Below, piece after piece: positions 1 through 8,142 of a stretch of 64,000 nt of DNA. Below the pieces are notes generated by a model, which was not told the origin of the DNA, made no database searches, and saw only the letters and a program-made list of their open reading frames with translations. Made by a program: the position numbers and the translations under genes. The stretch's first letter is position 1. Each line of letters starts with the position of its first letter. This DNA is from Streptomyces atroolivaceus. Its GTDB lineage: Bacteria; Actinomycetota; Actinomycetes; Streptomycetales; Streptomycetaceae. The stretch covers positions 124,001 to 188,000 of the forward strand of contig NZ_JNXG01000010.1 of the NCBI RefSeq assembly GCF_000717025.1. Reading direction: 5' to 3'.

Positions 1-250
1 GCAGGTCTTCGAGCGCCGCGGGAGCGGTCCGCTGGATGAACGGCTCGGGGCGTGTGGCTGGGCGTCCGGCATGGGCGCATCCTGAGGGCCGCGCCGAGCT
101 CTGGACCGGCGGTTCCGGCGGGATTCCGCCAGGCGCTGACCCCGGGGGCCCACCCAGCTGACGGGAGGTGGCTGAAAGCCGCTTCGAAGTACGTGGCCTC
201 GCGGGAGTACAGTCGCCCTGCCCCATCGCCCCCAGCCCATCAGGTGAGAG

Positions 251-1465
251 ATGTCCAGCCACATAGATCAGAGACCCACGGACGCAGGCCCCGACGACGA
301 CGCCCTTCACGCGGAACGCGCACAGCGGCTGCGACGGCGGCTGGAACGCCTGATCGGCATAGCCGCGACCGAGGGCAACCATCTCGTCCCACTGCGTAAC
401 GGGGACGAGATCTTCGCCTCCATGCTGGATTCCATCCGCGGTGCCGAGCACACCGTGGACATGATGACGTTCGTCTACTGGCGCGGGGACATCGCCCGCG
501 ACTTCGCCGAGGCACTGTCCGAGCGGGCTCGCGCCGGAGTGCGGGTGCGGCTGCTGCTGGACGGCTTCGGCAGCCGGCTCATCGAGAAGAACCAGCTCGC
601 GATGATGGACGAGGCCGGGGTGGAGGTGGCGTGGTTCCGCAAGCCCCTGTACCTCTCGCCGCTCAAGCAGAACCACCGCTGCCATCGCAAGGTCCTCATC
701 ACGGATGAGGAGACCGCGTTCACCGGCGGCGTCGGGATAGCCGAGGAGTGGTGCGGCGACGCCCGGGACGAGAACGAGTGGCGGGACACCCACGTGCGGG
801 TGCAGGGTCCGGCGGTCGACGGGCTGGCCGCCGCGTTCGCGCAGAACTGGGCCGAGTGCCACGACGAGCTGTTCACCGACCGCGACAGGTTCGTCGACGC
901 CAAGCAGCACGGCGACGCGGTCGTCCAGGTGGTGCGTGGCTCGGCCGGCTTCGGCTGGCAGGACATGCAGACCCTGCTCCGCGTCGTCCTGGAGTCCGCC
1001 GAGGAGCGGGTCCGGCTCACGACGGCGTACTTCGCGCCGGACGAGTACTTCATCGGGGTGCTGTGCGCGGCCGCCCGCCGGGGCGTTTCCGTGGAGATCC
1101 TGCTCCCCGGACCGCACACGGACAAGCGGGTGTGCCAGCTGGCCGGTCAGCACCATTACGAGGAGCTCATCGCCTGCGGCGTGAAGATCTACCAGTACCA
1201 GCCGACCATGCTCCACACCAAGGCGCTGACGGTGGACGGTGTCGCCTCGCTCATCGGGTCGACCAACTTCAACCGCCGCTCGCTCGAACACGACGAGGAA
1301 GTGATGCTCGCGGTCCTGGACCGGGACTTCACCGTCACGCTGGACGGTCACTTCGACGAGGACGTGGAGCGGAGCACACTGATCGACGGCGCCCGGTGGA
1401 AGCGCCGCTCGCCCGTGCAGAGGATGCGGGAGGCGGCGGTGCTGCCGATCCGGCGCTGGCTGTGA
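251..1465 (+). CDS. Cardiolipin synthase-like phospholipase D protein
   Basis: A 404-residue protein with two phospholipase D active-site motifs: HRK at residues 145-147 followed by D152 and an FTGG stretch, and HTK at 322-324 followed by the GSTNFNRRS signature. Two HxK half-sites on one chain make the family's catalytic centre, which attacks and transfers phosphatidyl groups; cardiolipin synthase is the usual bacterial role. I see no clear N-terminal membrane segments, unlike classical ClsA, so it resembles the shorter ClsB-like or soluble PLD forms. The start ATG has AGGTGAGAG just upstream. The gene stands alone; the 250 bases before it show no convincing gene. Family is clear; the exact lipid substrate is inferred. 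Confidence 0.85.
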   Translation: MSSHIDQRPTDAGPDDDALHAERAQRLRRRLERLIGIAATEGNHLVPLRNGDEIFASMLDSIRGAEHTVDMMTFVYWRGDIARDFAEALSERARAGVRVRLLLDGFGSRLIEKNQLAMMDEAGVEVAWFRKPLYLSPLKQNHRCHRKVLITDEETAFTGGVGIAEEWCGDARDENEWRDTHVRVQGPAVDGLAAAFAQNWAECHDELFTDRDRFVDAKQHGDAVVQVVRGSAGFGWQDMQTLLRVVLESAEERVRLTTAYFAPDEYFIGVLCAAARRGVSVEILLPGPHTDKRVCQLAGQHHYEELIACGVKIYQYQPTMLHTKALTVDGVASLIGSTNFNRRSLEHDEEVMLAVLDRDFTVTLDGHFDEDVERSTLIDGARWKRRSPVQRMREAAVLPIRRWL

Positions 1466-1674
1466 CCCACGGAGGGGTACGCCACCCCGGGGAGCGGTGC
1501 GCCCCCGTGCTTACCCCGCGGCCGGTCAGCCGCCTGTGTGCCGGCTGACGCAGCCGGACGGCACCGCCCTTCGCGGCCACCTGACGCAGCCCGAACGTAC
1601 GGGTGCCGCTCCCTGCTGCCCCGACGACACGGTCCCCCGGGGTGTGGCGGCGCTCGCCGGGGGCATACGGGCTG

Positions 1675-1696
1675 TCACCTGCCGATTGTCAGGTGA
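1675..1696. promoter_or_regulatory. Inverted repeat touching the RBS of the GvpU-like gene
   Basis: Perfect 7-bp arms TCACCTG (1675-1681) and CAGGTGA (1690-1696) with an 8-base spacer. The right arm runs into the AAGGGAG ribosome binding site of the next gene. It could be a repressor operator or an RNA hairpin limiting ribosome access; the sequence does not decide between them. Confidence 0.4.
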
Positions 1697-1708
1697 AGGG
1701 AGTGGTCC

Positions 1709-2137
1709 ATGAGCGAGTTCGTAGAGACACGGCCCGATACGACTGCGGTGGTGACGGAGCCCGTGCCCGATCTGCAGCTTCAGTTGCTGATCCAACTGCT
1801 GGACAGAGAACAGCGCTCCAGTCTGCCGATCACCCTCGCCATGGCCGGTGGCGTACTCCACGGAGATGTGATCGGCCACGAGGCGTGGAAGGCGGACTGG
1901 GCACGGAGCCTCCGCCAGGTCGAGGGCGAAGGTGCGAACCTGATCGCGGAGTTCCCGGAGACGGTGGACCAGGGAATCAGGGAGCTGGGTGCCGGCGACG
2001 GCACGGCGCATCTGCCGCGCTGGATTCATCTGAGGGACGCCACCCTGCTCTTCGGCGGTACGGGGTCCCTGAGACTGCCCCTGTGGCGGGGACGCCTGGC
2101 CGATGTGTCGGGCTGGGCGCTGGGTCGCCCCCAGTGA
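1709..2137 (+). CDS. GvpU-like gas vesicle accessory protein
   Basis: A 142-residue protein. Its layout matches GvpU of Bacillus megaterium as I recall it: a central LPITLAMAGGVLHGDVIG segment (GvpU: a hydrophobic strand with a GGSLISG-type turn), then an IHLRDA strand, then a C-terminal WRGRLADVSGWALG segment (GvpU: WRGRISEVEGFSLG). GvpU is a non-structural accessory protein that influences gas vesicle clustering. No gvpA or other gvp gene lies nearby, so a gas vesicle role here is inference. The start ATG has GGGAG 7 bases upstream and sits 12 bases after a dyad. Similarity was judged from memory, not by alignment. Confidence 0.6.
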   Translation: MSEFVETRPDTTAVVTEPVPDLQLQLLIQLLDREQRSSLPITLAMAGGVLHGDVIGHEAWKADWARSLRQVEGEGANLIAEFPETVDQGIRELGAGDGTAHLPRWIHLRDATLLFGGTGSLRLPLWRGRLADVSGWALGRPQ

Positions 2138-2151
2138 CAGGAGACGCGCAG

Positions 2152-2194
2152 GGCAGCCGACGGGGCGCGCGGTACGACCGGCCCGTCGGCTGCC
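2152..2194. terminator. Strong hairpin after the GvpU-like gene
   Basis: A perfect 13-bp stem, GGCAGCCGACGGG (2152-2164) with CCCGTCGGCTGCC (2182-2194), and a 17-base loop, starting 15 bases after the stop codon. There is no U-tract, which is common for Streptomyces terminators. Confidence 0.65.
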
Positions 2195-2276
2195 CGCCGG
2201 CCCATGGGGCCGACGGTGAAAGATCACCGGCGGCCGAGGTGCGTCCGCTGACATGACCGGCGGCAGGAAGGTACTT

Positions 2277-2320
2277 GTGATCCGTCACGTTGACCGGAGT
2301 GATCCGTCACGTTGACCGGA
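2277..2320. repeat. Perfect 22-bp tandem duplication
   Basis: The unit GTGATCCGTCACGTTGACCG plus GA occurs at 2277-2298 and again at 2299-2320 with no mismatch and no gap. It lies in the 378-base gap between the GvpU-like gene and the MerR gene. No gene was seen in that gap apart from this repeat and the hairpin at 2152-2194. Confidence 0.9.
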
Positions 2321-2515
2321 GGCCCCTTCTCCGCGCCGCTGGAATGCGGATCGCCGGGGGCCCTGATCGACTCGACGCTCGAAGGCTTCGTCCGCAACAC
2401 GGCTCCCGGGGTTTCCGCGGTATCCGCTCAGGGGCAGACCGCACGTCCATGACCGGCCCGCGCCCCGCCCGCGGACGTCCGCCGGACGCCGGCAGCAGCC
2501 GTGGTCTCCGCTCTC

Positions 2516-3475
2516 CTACACCGTCAGCGCAGTCCGCGACTCGTCCTCCAGCGCGGCGACGAGCCAGTCGTGGGCCGACCCGGGTGTCGGCTCGGGCCGG
2601 CCGGCGGGTCGGCTGACCAGCTCCGCCGTCAGCTCCCAGTACCGGTCGATGCGCGGGTCGGCGGCCAGTTGCCTGGCCAGCTCCCGGCGGAAGTCCGGGG
2701 TGTCGGCTGCGGCGTGAGCGCTCGCGTACGCGTCCACGAACCCGTCCAGCGCCTCCCCCGGGTGCGGATCCCTGTCCTGGCGCATCTCGGTGGCCGCCAG
2801 GTCGTAGGCCTCGGCCAGGCCCGCGTAGAGAACGGCTGACGCGCGGGCCCCCGCTGCCCTGTGCGCATGGGGCTGGGTCGGCTCGTCCCCGTCGCACGGA
2901 CCGGACACCAAGGCGTGGAGGCGGGCGAAGGCCAGCGCCTGGCCCGGGTCCGGGTCCTCGGGCGGTTGCGGTACCGCCCGCTCCAGAAAGGCGGTGACGG
3001 ACCGGGCCGGCATCCGCGGCGGCAGCCAGGCACGCCAGAACCGGGCCAGGGCTGCGGTGTCCGGCGGGGCGGCCACCGCTCCGATCAGGCGCAGTCGGCC
3101 GGCTCGTTCGGCCGCCGGGCACTCCTGCACCGAGCGCAGCGCCGCCTCTCGCCACCGCATGGCCCTCAGCTGGGAGCCGGTGGCGCGCAACTGCCCGGCG
3201 ACGGCGTCCTCCAGGGCACCGCCCGCACGGCCGGCGTCGTCCCCCTCGTCCAGGACGCGGCGCACCGCGGACACCGGCAGGCCCATGGTGCGCAGCGATC
3301 GGATCATCCGCAGCCGCTCGACGGAGTCCGGGCCGTACCGGCGGTGCCCGCCGGCACTGCGGGAGGCTTCGGGCAGCAGACCGCTGTCGGAGTAGAAGCG
3401 GACCGTCTTGACGCTCACTCCCACCCGCTCGGCGAGTTCGCCGATGCCGCACAGTCCGTCGTACGACGAGAACAC
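2516..3475 (-). CDS. MerR family transcriptional regulator
   Basis: A 319-residue protein. Residues ~10-80 form a MerR winged helix: GIGELAERVGVSVKTVRFYS, then GHRRYG and a helix ending in the coiled-coil-like stretch around residues 75-120. The C-terminal ~200 residues are helical and match no effector domain I can name. There is no ExxHxxG-type cobalamin site, so it is not a LitR-like light sensor despite the carotenoid genes 2 kb away. The GTG start has GGGAGG five bases upstream, and that RBS lies inside the shared promoter region. Divergent to the hydrolase gene, which it probably controls together with itself. Confidence 0.85.
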   Translation of the reverse strand: MFSSYDGLCGIGELAERVGVSVKTVRFYSDSGLLPEASRSAGGHRRYGPDSVERLRMIRSLRTMGLPVSAVRRVLDEGDDAGRAGGALEDAVAGQLRATGSQLRAMRWREAALRSVQECPAAERAGRLRLIGAVAAPPDTAALARFWRAWLPPRMPARSVTAFLERAVPQPPEDPDPGQALAFARLHALVSGPCDGDEPTQPHAHRAAGARASAVLYAGLAEAYDLAATEMRQDRDPHPGEALDGFVDAYASAHAAADTPDFRRELARQLAADPRIDRYWELTAELVSRPAGRPEPTPGSAHDWLVAALEDESRTALTV

Positions 3476-3506
3476 TTGAACCTCCCTCTGGGGGAGTTCC
3501 TACGGT
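3476..3506 (+). promoter_or_regulatory. MerR-type long-spacer promoter of the hydrolase gene
   Basis: TTGAAC (3476-3481) and TACGGT (3501-3506) are separated by 19 bases. The spacer holds a CTCCC-TCTG-GGGGAG dyad. A 19-20 base spacer with a central dyad is the hallmark of promoters that MerR proteins activate by untwisting DNA. The -35 begins one base from the divergent MerR start codon, so binding would also affect the regulator's own expression. Read by eye; no transcription start is known. Confidence 0.6.
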
Positions 3507-3569
3507 ACCCGCGAGAGCGGCCGGGCGATCGGGCCCGGTTCGCCGACGAAGGTGTACCGAGGAGAGACC

Positions 3570-5087
3570 ATGACCGTGTTCATCCTGGTGTCCGGTGTGT
3601 TCACCGGCCCGCACGTGTGGGCCGACGCGACCGCGCGGCTGACGGAGGCGGGTGCCGAGGTCCATGCCGTGGCCCTGGCCGGGCTCGGCGGTCCCGTCCC
3701 CGCCGGGGGAACGGAGATCGATCTGGAGACGCACATCGCCGACGTCCTCGCCGTGATCGACTCGGCCGGGAAGGAGGCGGGCCAGGAGATCGTGCTGGTC
3801 GGCCACGACTACGGCATCCATCCGGTCCTGGGCGCCGCCGACCGGCGTGCGGAGAAGGTCGCCCGGATCGTCTACCTGGACTCGGGGCTGCCCCGGGACG
3901 GCGTCCCGGCCCTGGCCGCCGTGGCTGACCGGGGTCTGCGCGAACAGGCGCTCCAAGCCGCCGGGGGAAGCGCCGAGGGAGCGGGCGCGGCGCTGGCGCC
4001 TCCGGAACGCGACGCGTGGCAGTTCCTGGGCAGCACCGCGGGCATCCCTGACGCCGCGCTCGACCGGCTCACCGCCCTCGCCTCGCCGCAGCCGCTCGGC
4101 ACGCTGCTCCGGCCACTGACGCTGACCGGTGCGGCGGCAGCGCTTCCCACGGCCGCGGTGCTGTGCACGGGAAACGGTGCGAGCATCGCGATGGTCCAGG
4201 CGCAGGTGGACTTCGGTGAACCCACTCTGCAGGCATTCGCCGACCCCCGGGTGACCTTCTTCGAACTGCACACGGGGCACTGGCCGATGCTGTCCGACCC
4301 CACCGCACTGGCCGGGACACTGCTGAAGGCAGCGGCCGGCGAGGGACACCGCCTGACTCCGAGGCGCGCCACAGAGGCGCAGCCGTTCCTGCTGGACGTG
4401 CCGGAGCTCCCCCGTGAGCGCAGCGGCAACGTCGACCTGTACCTGCCGCCCGACGCCCGTGGCCCGCGCCCGGCGGTGGTCTTCGTCCACGGCGGCCCGG
4501 TGCCTCGCGGAGCCCGCCCGACCCCACGGGACTGGCCGGGCCTGGTGGGATACGCCCGCTACGCCGCCGGCCAGGGCGTGGTGGGGGTGACTCTCGACCA
4601 CCGCCTGCATGCCGTGACCGACTACGCGACGGCGGCTGCCGACGTGGCGGAAGCGGTCGAGCGGGTCCGGGCCGATCCGCGGGTGGACGGGGACCGGGTC
4701 GCCCTGTGGTTCTTCTCGGGCAGCGGTCCGCTCACCGCGGACTGGATGGGAAGGACCCCACCCTGGCTGCGTTGCCTGGCGGCCAACTACCCCGTCATGG
4801 CGGCTCTGCCGAACTGGGGACGGCTGGACAGCCGTTTCCACCCGGCGAACGCGGTCGCCGCCGCGGGTTCCCTGCCTCTCGTGCTGGTGCGTGCCGGGCT
4901 CGAGACGGCCGCTGTGGCGGCCACCGTGGAGGAGTTCCTCACCGCGGCGCGCGAGAGCGGGGCGGACATCCAGGTGATCGACGTGCCGAACGGTCATCAC
5001 GATTTCGAGACGGTCGACCGGACCGATGAATCGCGCGAGGCCGTGCGTCACGCGATGCGTACGGTTCTGGGCCACCTGACCGTCTGA
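3570..5087 (+). CDS. Double alpha/beta hydrolase fusion protein
   Basis: A 505-residue protein with two alpha/beta hydrolase units. Unit 1 (residues ~1-235) starts with TVFILVSGVFTGPHVW (oxyanion/HG-like region) and resembles small esterases of the EstC type, but its nucleophile elbow is GHDYG at 78-82, so Asp stands where Ser is usual. A late HTGHWP motif supplies a histidine. Unit 2 (~270-505) has VVFVHGGP, WFFSGSG at 380-386 and NGHHDF near the end, like dienelactone hydrolase or acyl-transferase-like hydrolases. ATG 3570 is chosen because CCGAGGAGAGACC precedes it. Transcribed from the MerR-type promoter. Substrate unknown. Confidence 0.8.
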   Translation: MTVFILVSGVFTGPHVWADATARLTEAGAEVHAVALAGLGGPVPAGGTEIDLETHIADVLAVIDSAGKEAGQEIVLVGHDYGIHPVLGAADRRAEKVARIVYLDSGLPRDGVPALAAVADRGLREQALQAAGGSAEGAGAALAPPERDAWQFLGSTAGIPDAALDRLTALASPQPLGTLLRPLTLTGAAAALPTAAVLCTGNGASIAMVQAQVDFGEPTLQAFADPRVTFFELHTGHWPMLSDPTALAGTLLKAAAGEGHRLTPRRATEAQPFLLDVPELPRERSGNVDLYLPPDARGPRPAVVFVHGGPVPRGARPTPRDWPGLVGYARYAAGQGVVGVTLDHRLHAVTDYATAAADVAEAVERVRADPRVDGDRVALWFFSGSGPLTADWMGRTPPWLRCLAANYPVMAALPNWGRLDSRFHPANAVAAAGSLPLVLVRAGLETAAVAATVEEFLTAARESGADIQVIDVPNGHHDFETVDRTDESREAVRHAMRTVLGHLTV

Positions 5088-5307
5088 GCCGGCCCTCCGG
5101 ACGCGTTCCGGCCCGCTCCCGGATGCGCGGTGGGACCAGTCGCACGCCGGGCGCCGCGGCTGGGCACACCTGCACCGGGGCGCCCGGAAGGTGACGCGGT
5201 GGTTCCGGTGGACACCGCCCCCTCGGACGCGCGGGTGCGCGGCGGTGCGATCTGCACGACGCTGGAGGGTGCGTGGCGGGATCGGCCGCCCGTTCGAGGA
5301 GGTTGCT

Positions 5308-5538
5308 GTGACGAAGAAGGACGACAGCCTGGGCAAGGGCGACAAGGTCACCTGGAAGAGCCATGGGCAGAACGTGACGGGCAAAGTGACCAAGAAGCAT
5401 ACGGACCGCACAAGCGCCGCGGGACGGACCGTGGACGCCTCGGAGGAGGATCCTCAGTTCGAGGTGGAGAGCGACAAGTCCGGCCGCTCCGCCGTTCACA
5501 AGCCCGGCTCCCTGCGGAAGAAGCGCGACGGCTCCTGA
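5308..5538 (+). CDS. DUF2945 (hypervirulence-associated TUDOR-like) small protein
   Basis: A 76-residue, highly charged protein. KGDKVTWKSHGQNVTGKVTK followed by a charged loop, then FEVESDKSGRSAVHKPGSL matches the DUF2945/TUDOR-like family, small beta-barrel proteins of unknown function found widely in actinobacteria and proteobacteria. The start is GTG 5308 with GAGGAGG six bases before; longer upstream readings lack an RBS. It stands alone between the hydrolase and the carotenoid operon. Confidence 0.8.
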   Translation: MTKKDDSLGKGDKVTWKSHGQNVTGKVTKKHTDRTSAAGRTVDASEEDPQFEVESDKSGRSAVHKPGSLRKKRDGS

Positions 5539-5620
5539 CGGCCTGGGGAACGGCGCCCCGGGCAGGCACACGGGTCACCCGAAGAGGCGATCTCCGTGGC
5601 GGCTGCTGGCTTCGGCGCCC

Positions 5621-5648
5621 GGAACGTGATCGGCTTGACAACCCGTCA
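5621..5648 (+). promoter_or_regulatory. Possible ECF-sigma-like promoter before the carotenoid operon
   Basis: GGAAC (5621-5625) is followed 18 bases later by CGTC (5644-5647), a spacing typical of ECF sigma promoters. A TTGACA also lies at 5635-5640 but has no good -10. Streptomyces carotenoid genes can be switched on by the ECF-type factor LitS, which makes this suggestive only. No matching motif was clear upstream of crtE. Confidence 0.25.
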
Positions 5649-5677
5649 GCCGTACGGGACCAAGCCGAGGGGCACGG

Positions 5678-6937
5678 ATGACGAACCGACAGCACCCACC
5701 GGCGCCGGACGCCGTCGTCGTCGGCGCCGGCCTGGCGGGACTGGCCTGCGCGCTCGACCTCAGCGGCGCGGGCCTCCGCGTCGAGCTGCTGGAGGCGTCC
5801 GACGCGGTGGGCGGCCGGATGCGTACGGACCGCAGGGACGGCTTCCTCCTGGACCGCGGCTTCCAGGTCTTCAACACCTCCTACCCGCAGGTGAAGAGGC
5901 GTCTCGACCTGCGCGCCCTGCGACTGCGGCCGTTCACCCCCGGGCTCATCGCCCGGACGCCCTCGGGACGGGTGCGTGTCACCGACCCGACCCGGCGGCC
6001 GGGTGACGCGGCCCAGCTGCTGCCGGGGCGCGCCCTCGCGGCCCGCGACCTCGCCGCGCTCGCCGCGCTCACCGCCCGCGACGTCCTGCTTCCCGCGAGG
6101 CGCCTGGGGCACATGCCCGACCGCACCGCGTCGGAGGCCCTCGTCCGCGCCGGGCTGTCGCCGCGCGCGATCGAGGATCTCCTGCGGCCCTTCCTGTCCG
6201 GGGTCTTCCTGGAGGAAGGGCTGGAGACCTCCGCGCGCTTCCTTCACCTGGTCTGGCGGAGCATGGCGCGGGGCACGCTCTGTCTGCCCGCCCACGGCAT
6301 CGGCGCCGTGCCGGCCCAGCTCGCCGCCCGGCTGCCGGAGGGCGCGCTTCGGCTCGGCACGGCCGTCGCCGGAGTCACGGACCACGGTGTTCTGCTGGCC
6401 GACGGTGGTGAGCGGCCGGCCGCCTCCGTCGTCGTGGCCACCGACTCCACCACCGCCGCCCGGCTGCTGCCCGGTCTGCCGGTACCGGACAGCCGTACGG
6501 TGACGACGTACTACCACGCGGCCGACCGGTCACCGCTGACCGAGCCGACCCTGCTCGTGGACAGCGGCCTCGCCCTCCTGAACAGCTGTGTCCTCACCGA
6601 GGTCACCCCCACCTACGCTCCCCCGGGCACGGCGCTCGTGTCCACCTCCGTCCTCGGCTCGGGTCCGCCCGAGAAGACGGTCCGCGCGCGGCTGGCCGAG
6701 CTGTACGACACGGACACGAGTAGGTGGGACGCGGTCGCCGCCTACACCGTGGAAGGCGCCCTGCCCGTTATGCGGCCTCCCTGGCCACTGAGCCGTACGA
6801 CCCGTTTCGCACCAGCCCGGTACGTGTGCGGGGACCATCGCGCGACCGGGTCGGTGCAGGGGGCTCTGGCCTCCGGCAGCAGGGCGGCACGCGAGGTCCT
6901 GGCCGACCGGTCGGCGGCGCGGGCCTCCAGGAGGTGA
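5678..6937 (+). CDS. FAD-dependent oxidoreductase (amine oxidase/phytoene desaturase-like) at the head of the crtYTU operon
   Basis: A 419-residue flavoprotein. The N-terminus holds a Rossmann dinucleotide-binding motif (VVVGAGLAGLACALDL, GAGLAG at 16-21) and GGRMRTDRRDGFLLDRGFQVF, typical of the amine oxidase/protoporphyrinogen oxidase/CrtI superfamily. The C-terminal FAD segment is YVCGDHRATGSVQGALASG. Its stop overlaps the crtY start (GTGA), so it is translationally coupled to carotenoid genes. It is distinct from CrtI and CrtU, both present in this cluster. It could be an additional carotenoid desaturase, isomerase or oxidase; no substrate can be read from the sequence. Confidence 0.8.
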   Translation: MTNRQHPPAPDAVVVGAGLAGLACALDLSGAGLRVELLEASDAVGGRMRTDRRDGFLLDRGFQVFNTSYPQVKRRLDLRALRLRPFTPGLIARTPSGRVRVTDPTRRPGDAAQLLPGRALAARDLAALAALTARDVLLPARRLGHMPDRTASEALVRAGLSPRAIEDLLRPFLSGVFLEEGLETSARFLHLVWRSMARGTLCLPAHGIGAVPAQLAARLPEGALRLGTAVAGVTDHGVLLADGGERPAASVVVATDSTTAARLLPGLPVPDSRTVTTYYHAADRSPLTEPTLLVDSGLALLNSCVLTEVTPTYAPPGTALVSTSVLGSGPPEKTVRARLAELYDTDTSRWDAVAAYTVEGALPVMRPPWPLSRTTRFAPARYVCGDHRATGSVQGALASGSRAAREVLADRSAARASRR

Positions 6938-8142
6938 CCGCGCCTGTTCAGGGCCGGTTGGACGACGCCGTCGTCGTGGGCGGTGGCGCCGCCGGACTCT
7001 GTCTCGCTCACTGGCTGTCCGGTACCGGCACGGGAGTGACGCTGGTCGAGGCACCCGACGGACCGCTGCGCCCGGCGGAACGCACGTGGTGCTACTGGGA
7101 GGCGGGGGCCGGCGAGTTCGAGGAGGCCGTCGTCGCCTCCTGGGAGCGGCTGCGGGTGCGAGGGCCGGACGGCGCCGTCATCGAGTCGGCCCCCGCACCC
7201 CTGCGCTACCGCATGGTGCGCTCCGGCCCCTTCGAACGGCTCGTCCACTCCCGGCTGGCGGCGTCCCCGGCGGCACGCGTCCTGCGTGCCACGGCACACG
7301 AGGTGCGCGACGCGCCGTACGGTGCCGAAGTGCGCTGCACGACGGCCGGTGGACAACCGCTCGTCCTGCACGGCAGACGCGTCTTCGACTCACGGCCCGT
7401 ACGGGACACACCGCCGCACCGCACGCTGCTGCTGCAGCACTTCCGGGGCTGGTTCGTGCGGACCGCCGTCCCCCGCTTCGATCCGGGAGTGGCGGACCTC
7501 ATGGACTTCCGGGTCCCGCAGCCCGGCCACGGACTCGCGTTCGGCTACGTGCTGCCCCTCGCACCGGACCGTGCTCTGGTGGAGTACACCGAGTTCTCCC
7601 GTACCCCGCTCACGACAGACGCGTACGAAGCCGCGCTGCTGCAGTACACCGGGGAGGTGCTGCGGCTCGGCCGCTTCACCGTGGAGTCGGCGGAGCAGGG
7701 CGCCATCCCCATGACCGACGCGCGCTTCCCCCGCCGGACCGGCCGCGCAGCCTTCCGTATCGGGGCCGCCGGGGGTGCCACCCGCCCGGCGACCGGCTAC
7801 ACCTTCGCCGCCGTGCAGCGTCAGAGCCGGGCCATCGCCACCGCACTGCGTGCATCCTCGGGTGTCGTGCCTCCGCCGCACGGCCGGAGAGCTCTCGCCA
7901 TGGACGCCGTGCTGCTCCGTGCCCTCGACACCGGCCGCGTGGACGGACCGCGCTTCTTCACCGACCTCTTCCGCCGCGTCCCCATGGAGCGGCTTCTGCG
8001 TTTCCTCGACGGCGGAAGCACGCCGTGGGAGGAGTTCGGCATCGGCCTGCGTACGCCCGTGGGCCCGATGCTCCGTACCGCGGCCGAACTCCCCTTCCTC
8101 GCCCGCCGGGCCACCGGCCGATCCGAAGAGAGCCCCCGATGA
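6934..8142 (+). CDS. crtY: Lycopene beta-cyclase
   Basis: A 402-residue CrtY-type cyclase that would close both ends of lycopene to give beta-carotene. The FAD/NAD-binding motif VVVGGGAAGLCLAHWL (GGGAAG at 16-21) is followed by RTWCYWE, the signature of bacterial lycopene cyclases, and later by VEYTEFS, EQGAIPMTDA and GGATRPATGYTF. The start GTG 6934 overlaps the upstream stop and has CCAGGAGGT right before it. The 3' end overlaps crtT by four bases (ATGA). The family is clear from the combined motifs and the position next to crtT and crtU. Confidence 0.92.
   Translation: MTAPVQGRLDDAVVVGGGAAGLCLAHWLSGTGTGVTLVEAPDGPLRPAERTWCYWEAGAGEFEEAVVASWERLRVRGPDGAVIESAPAPLRYRMVRSGPFERLVHSRLAASPAARVLRATAHEVRDAPYGAEVRCTTAGGQPLVLHGRRVFDSRPVRDTPPHRTLLLQHFRGWFVRTAVPRFDPGVADLMDFRVPQPGHGLAFGYVLPLAPDRALVEYTEFSRTPLTTDAYEAALLQYTGEVLRLGRFTVESAEQGAIPMTDARFPRRTGRAAFRIGAAGGATRPATGYTFAAVQRQSRAIATALRASSGVVPPPHGRRALAMDAVLLRALDTGRVDGPRFFTDLFRRVPMERLLRFLDGGSTPWEEFGIGLRTPVGPMLRTAAELPFLARRATGRSEESPR

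Noticed and set aside
1..90. Possible start of a minus-strand gene (a reading with EPFIQRTAPAALEDL, similar to an epoxide hydrolase N-terminus)
   Set aside because: No start codon with an RBS is in that frame and only about 30 codons are inside the window.
1634..1663. Hairpin CCCCCGG/CCGGGGG as the terminator of the phospholipase gene
   Set aside because: It is about 170 bases past the stop codon with only 7-bp arms, so a terminator claim is weak.
2516..3475. MerR protein as a LitR-type light sensor for the carotenoid cluster
   Set aside because: It lacks a cobalamin-binding motif, and its promoter geometry points to the adjacent hydrolase gene.
2307..5411. A 1034-codon open frame on the minus strand across the MerR and hydrolase genes
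   Set aside because: It is antisense or out of frame to clear genes, rich in Arg and Gly, with no motif.
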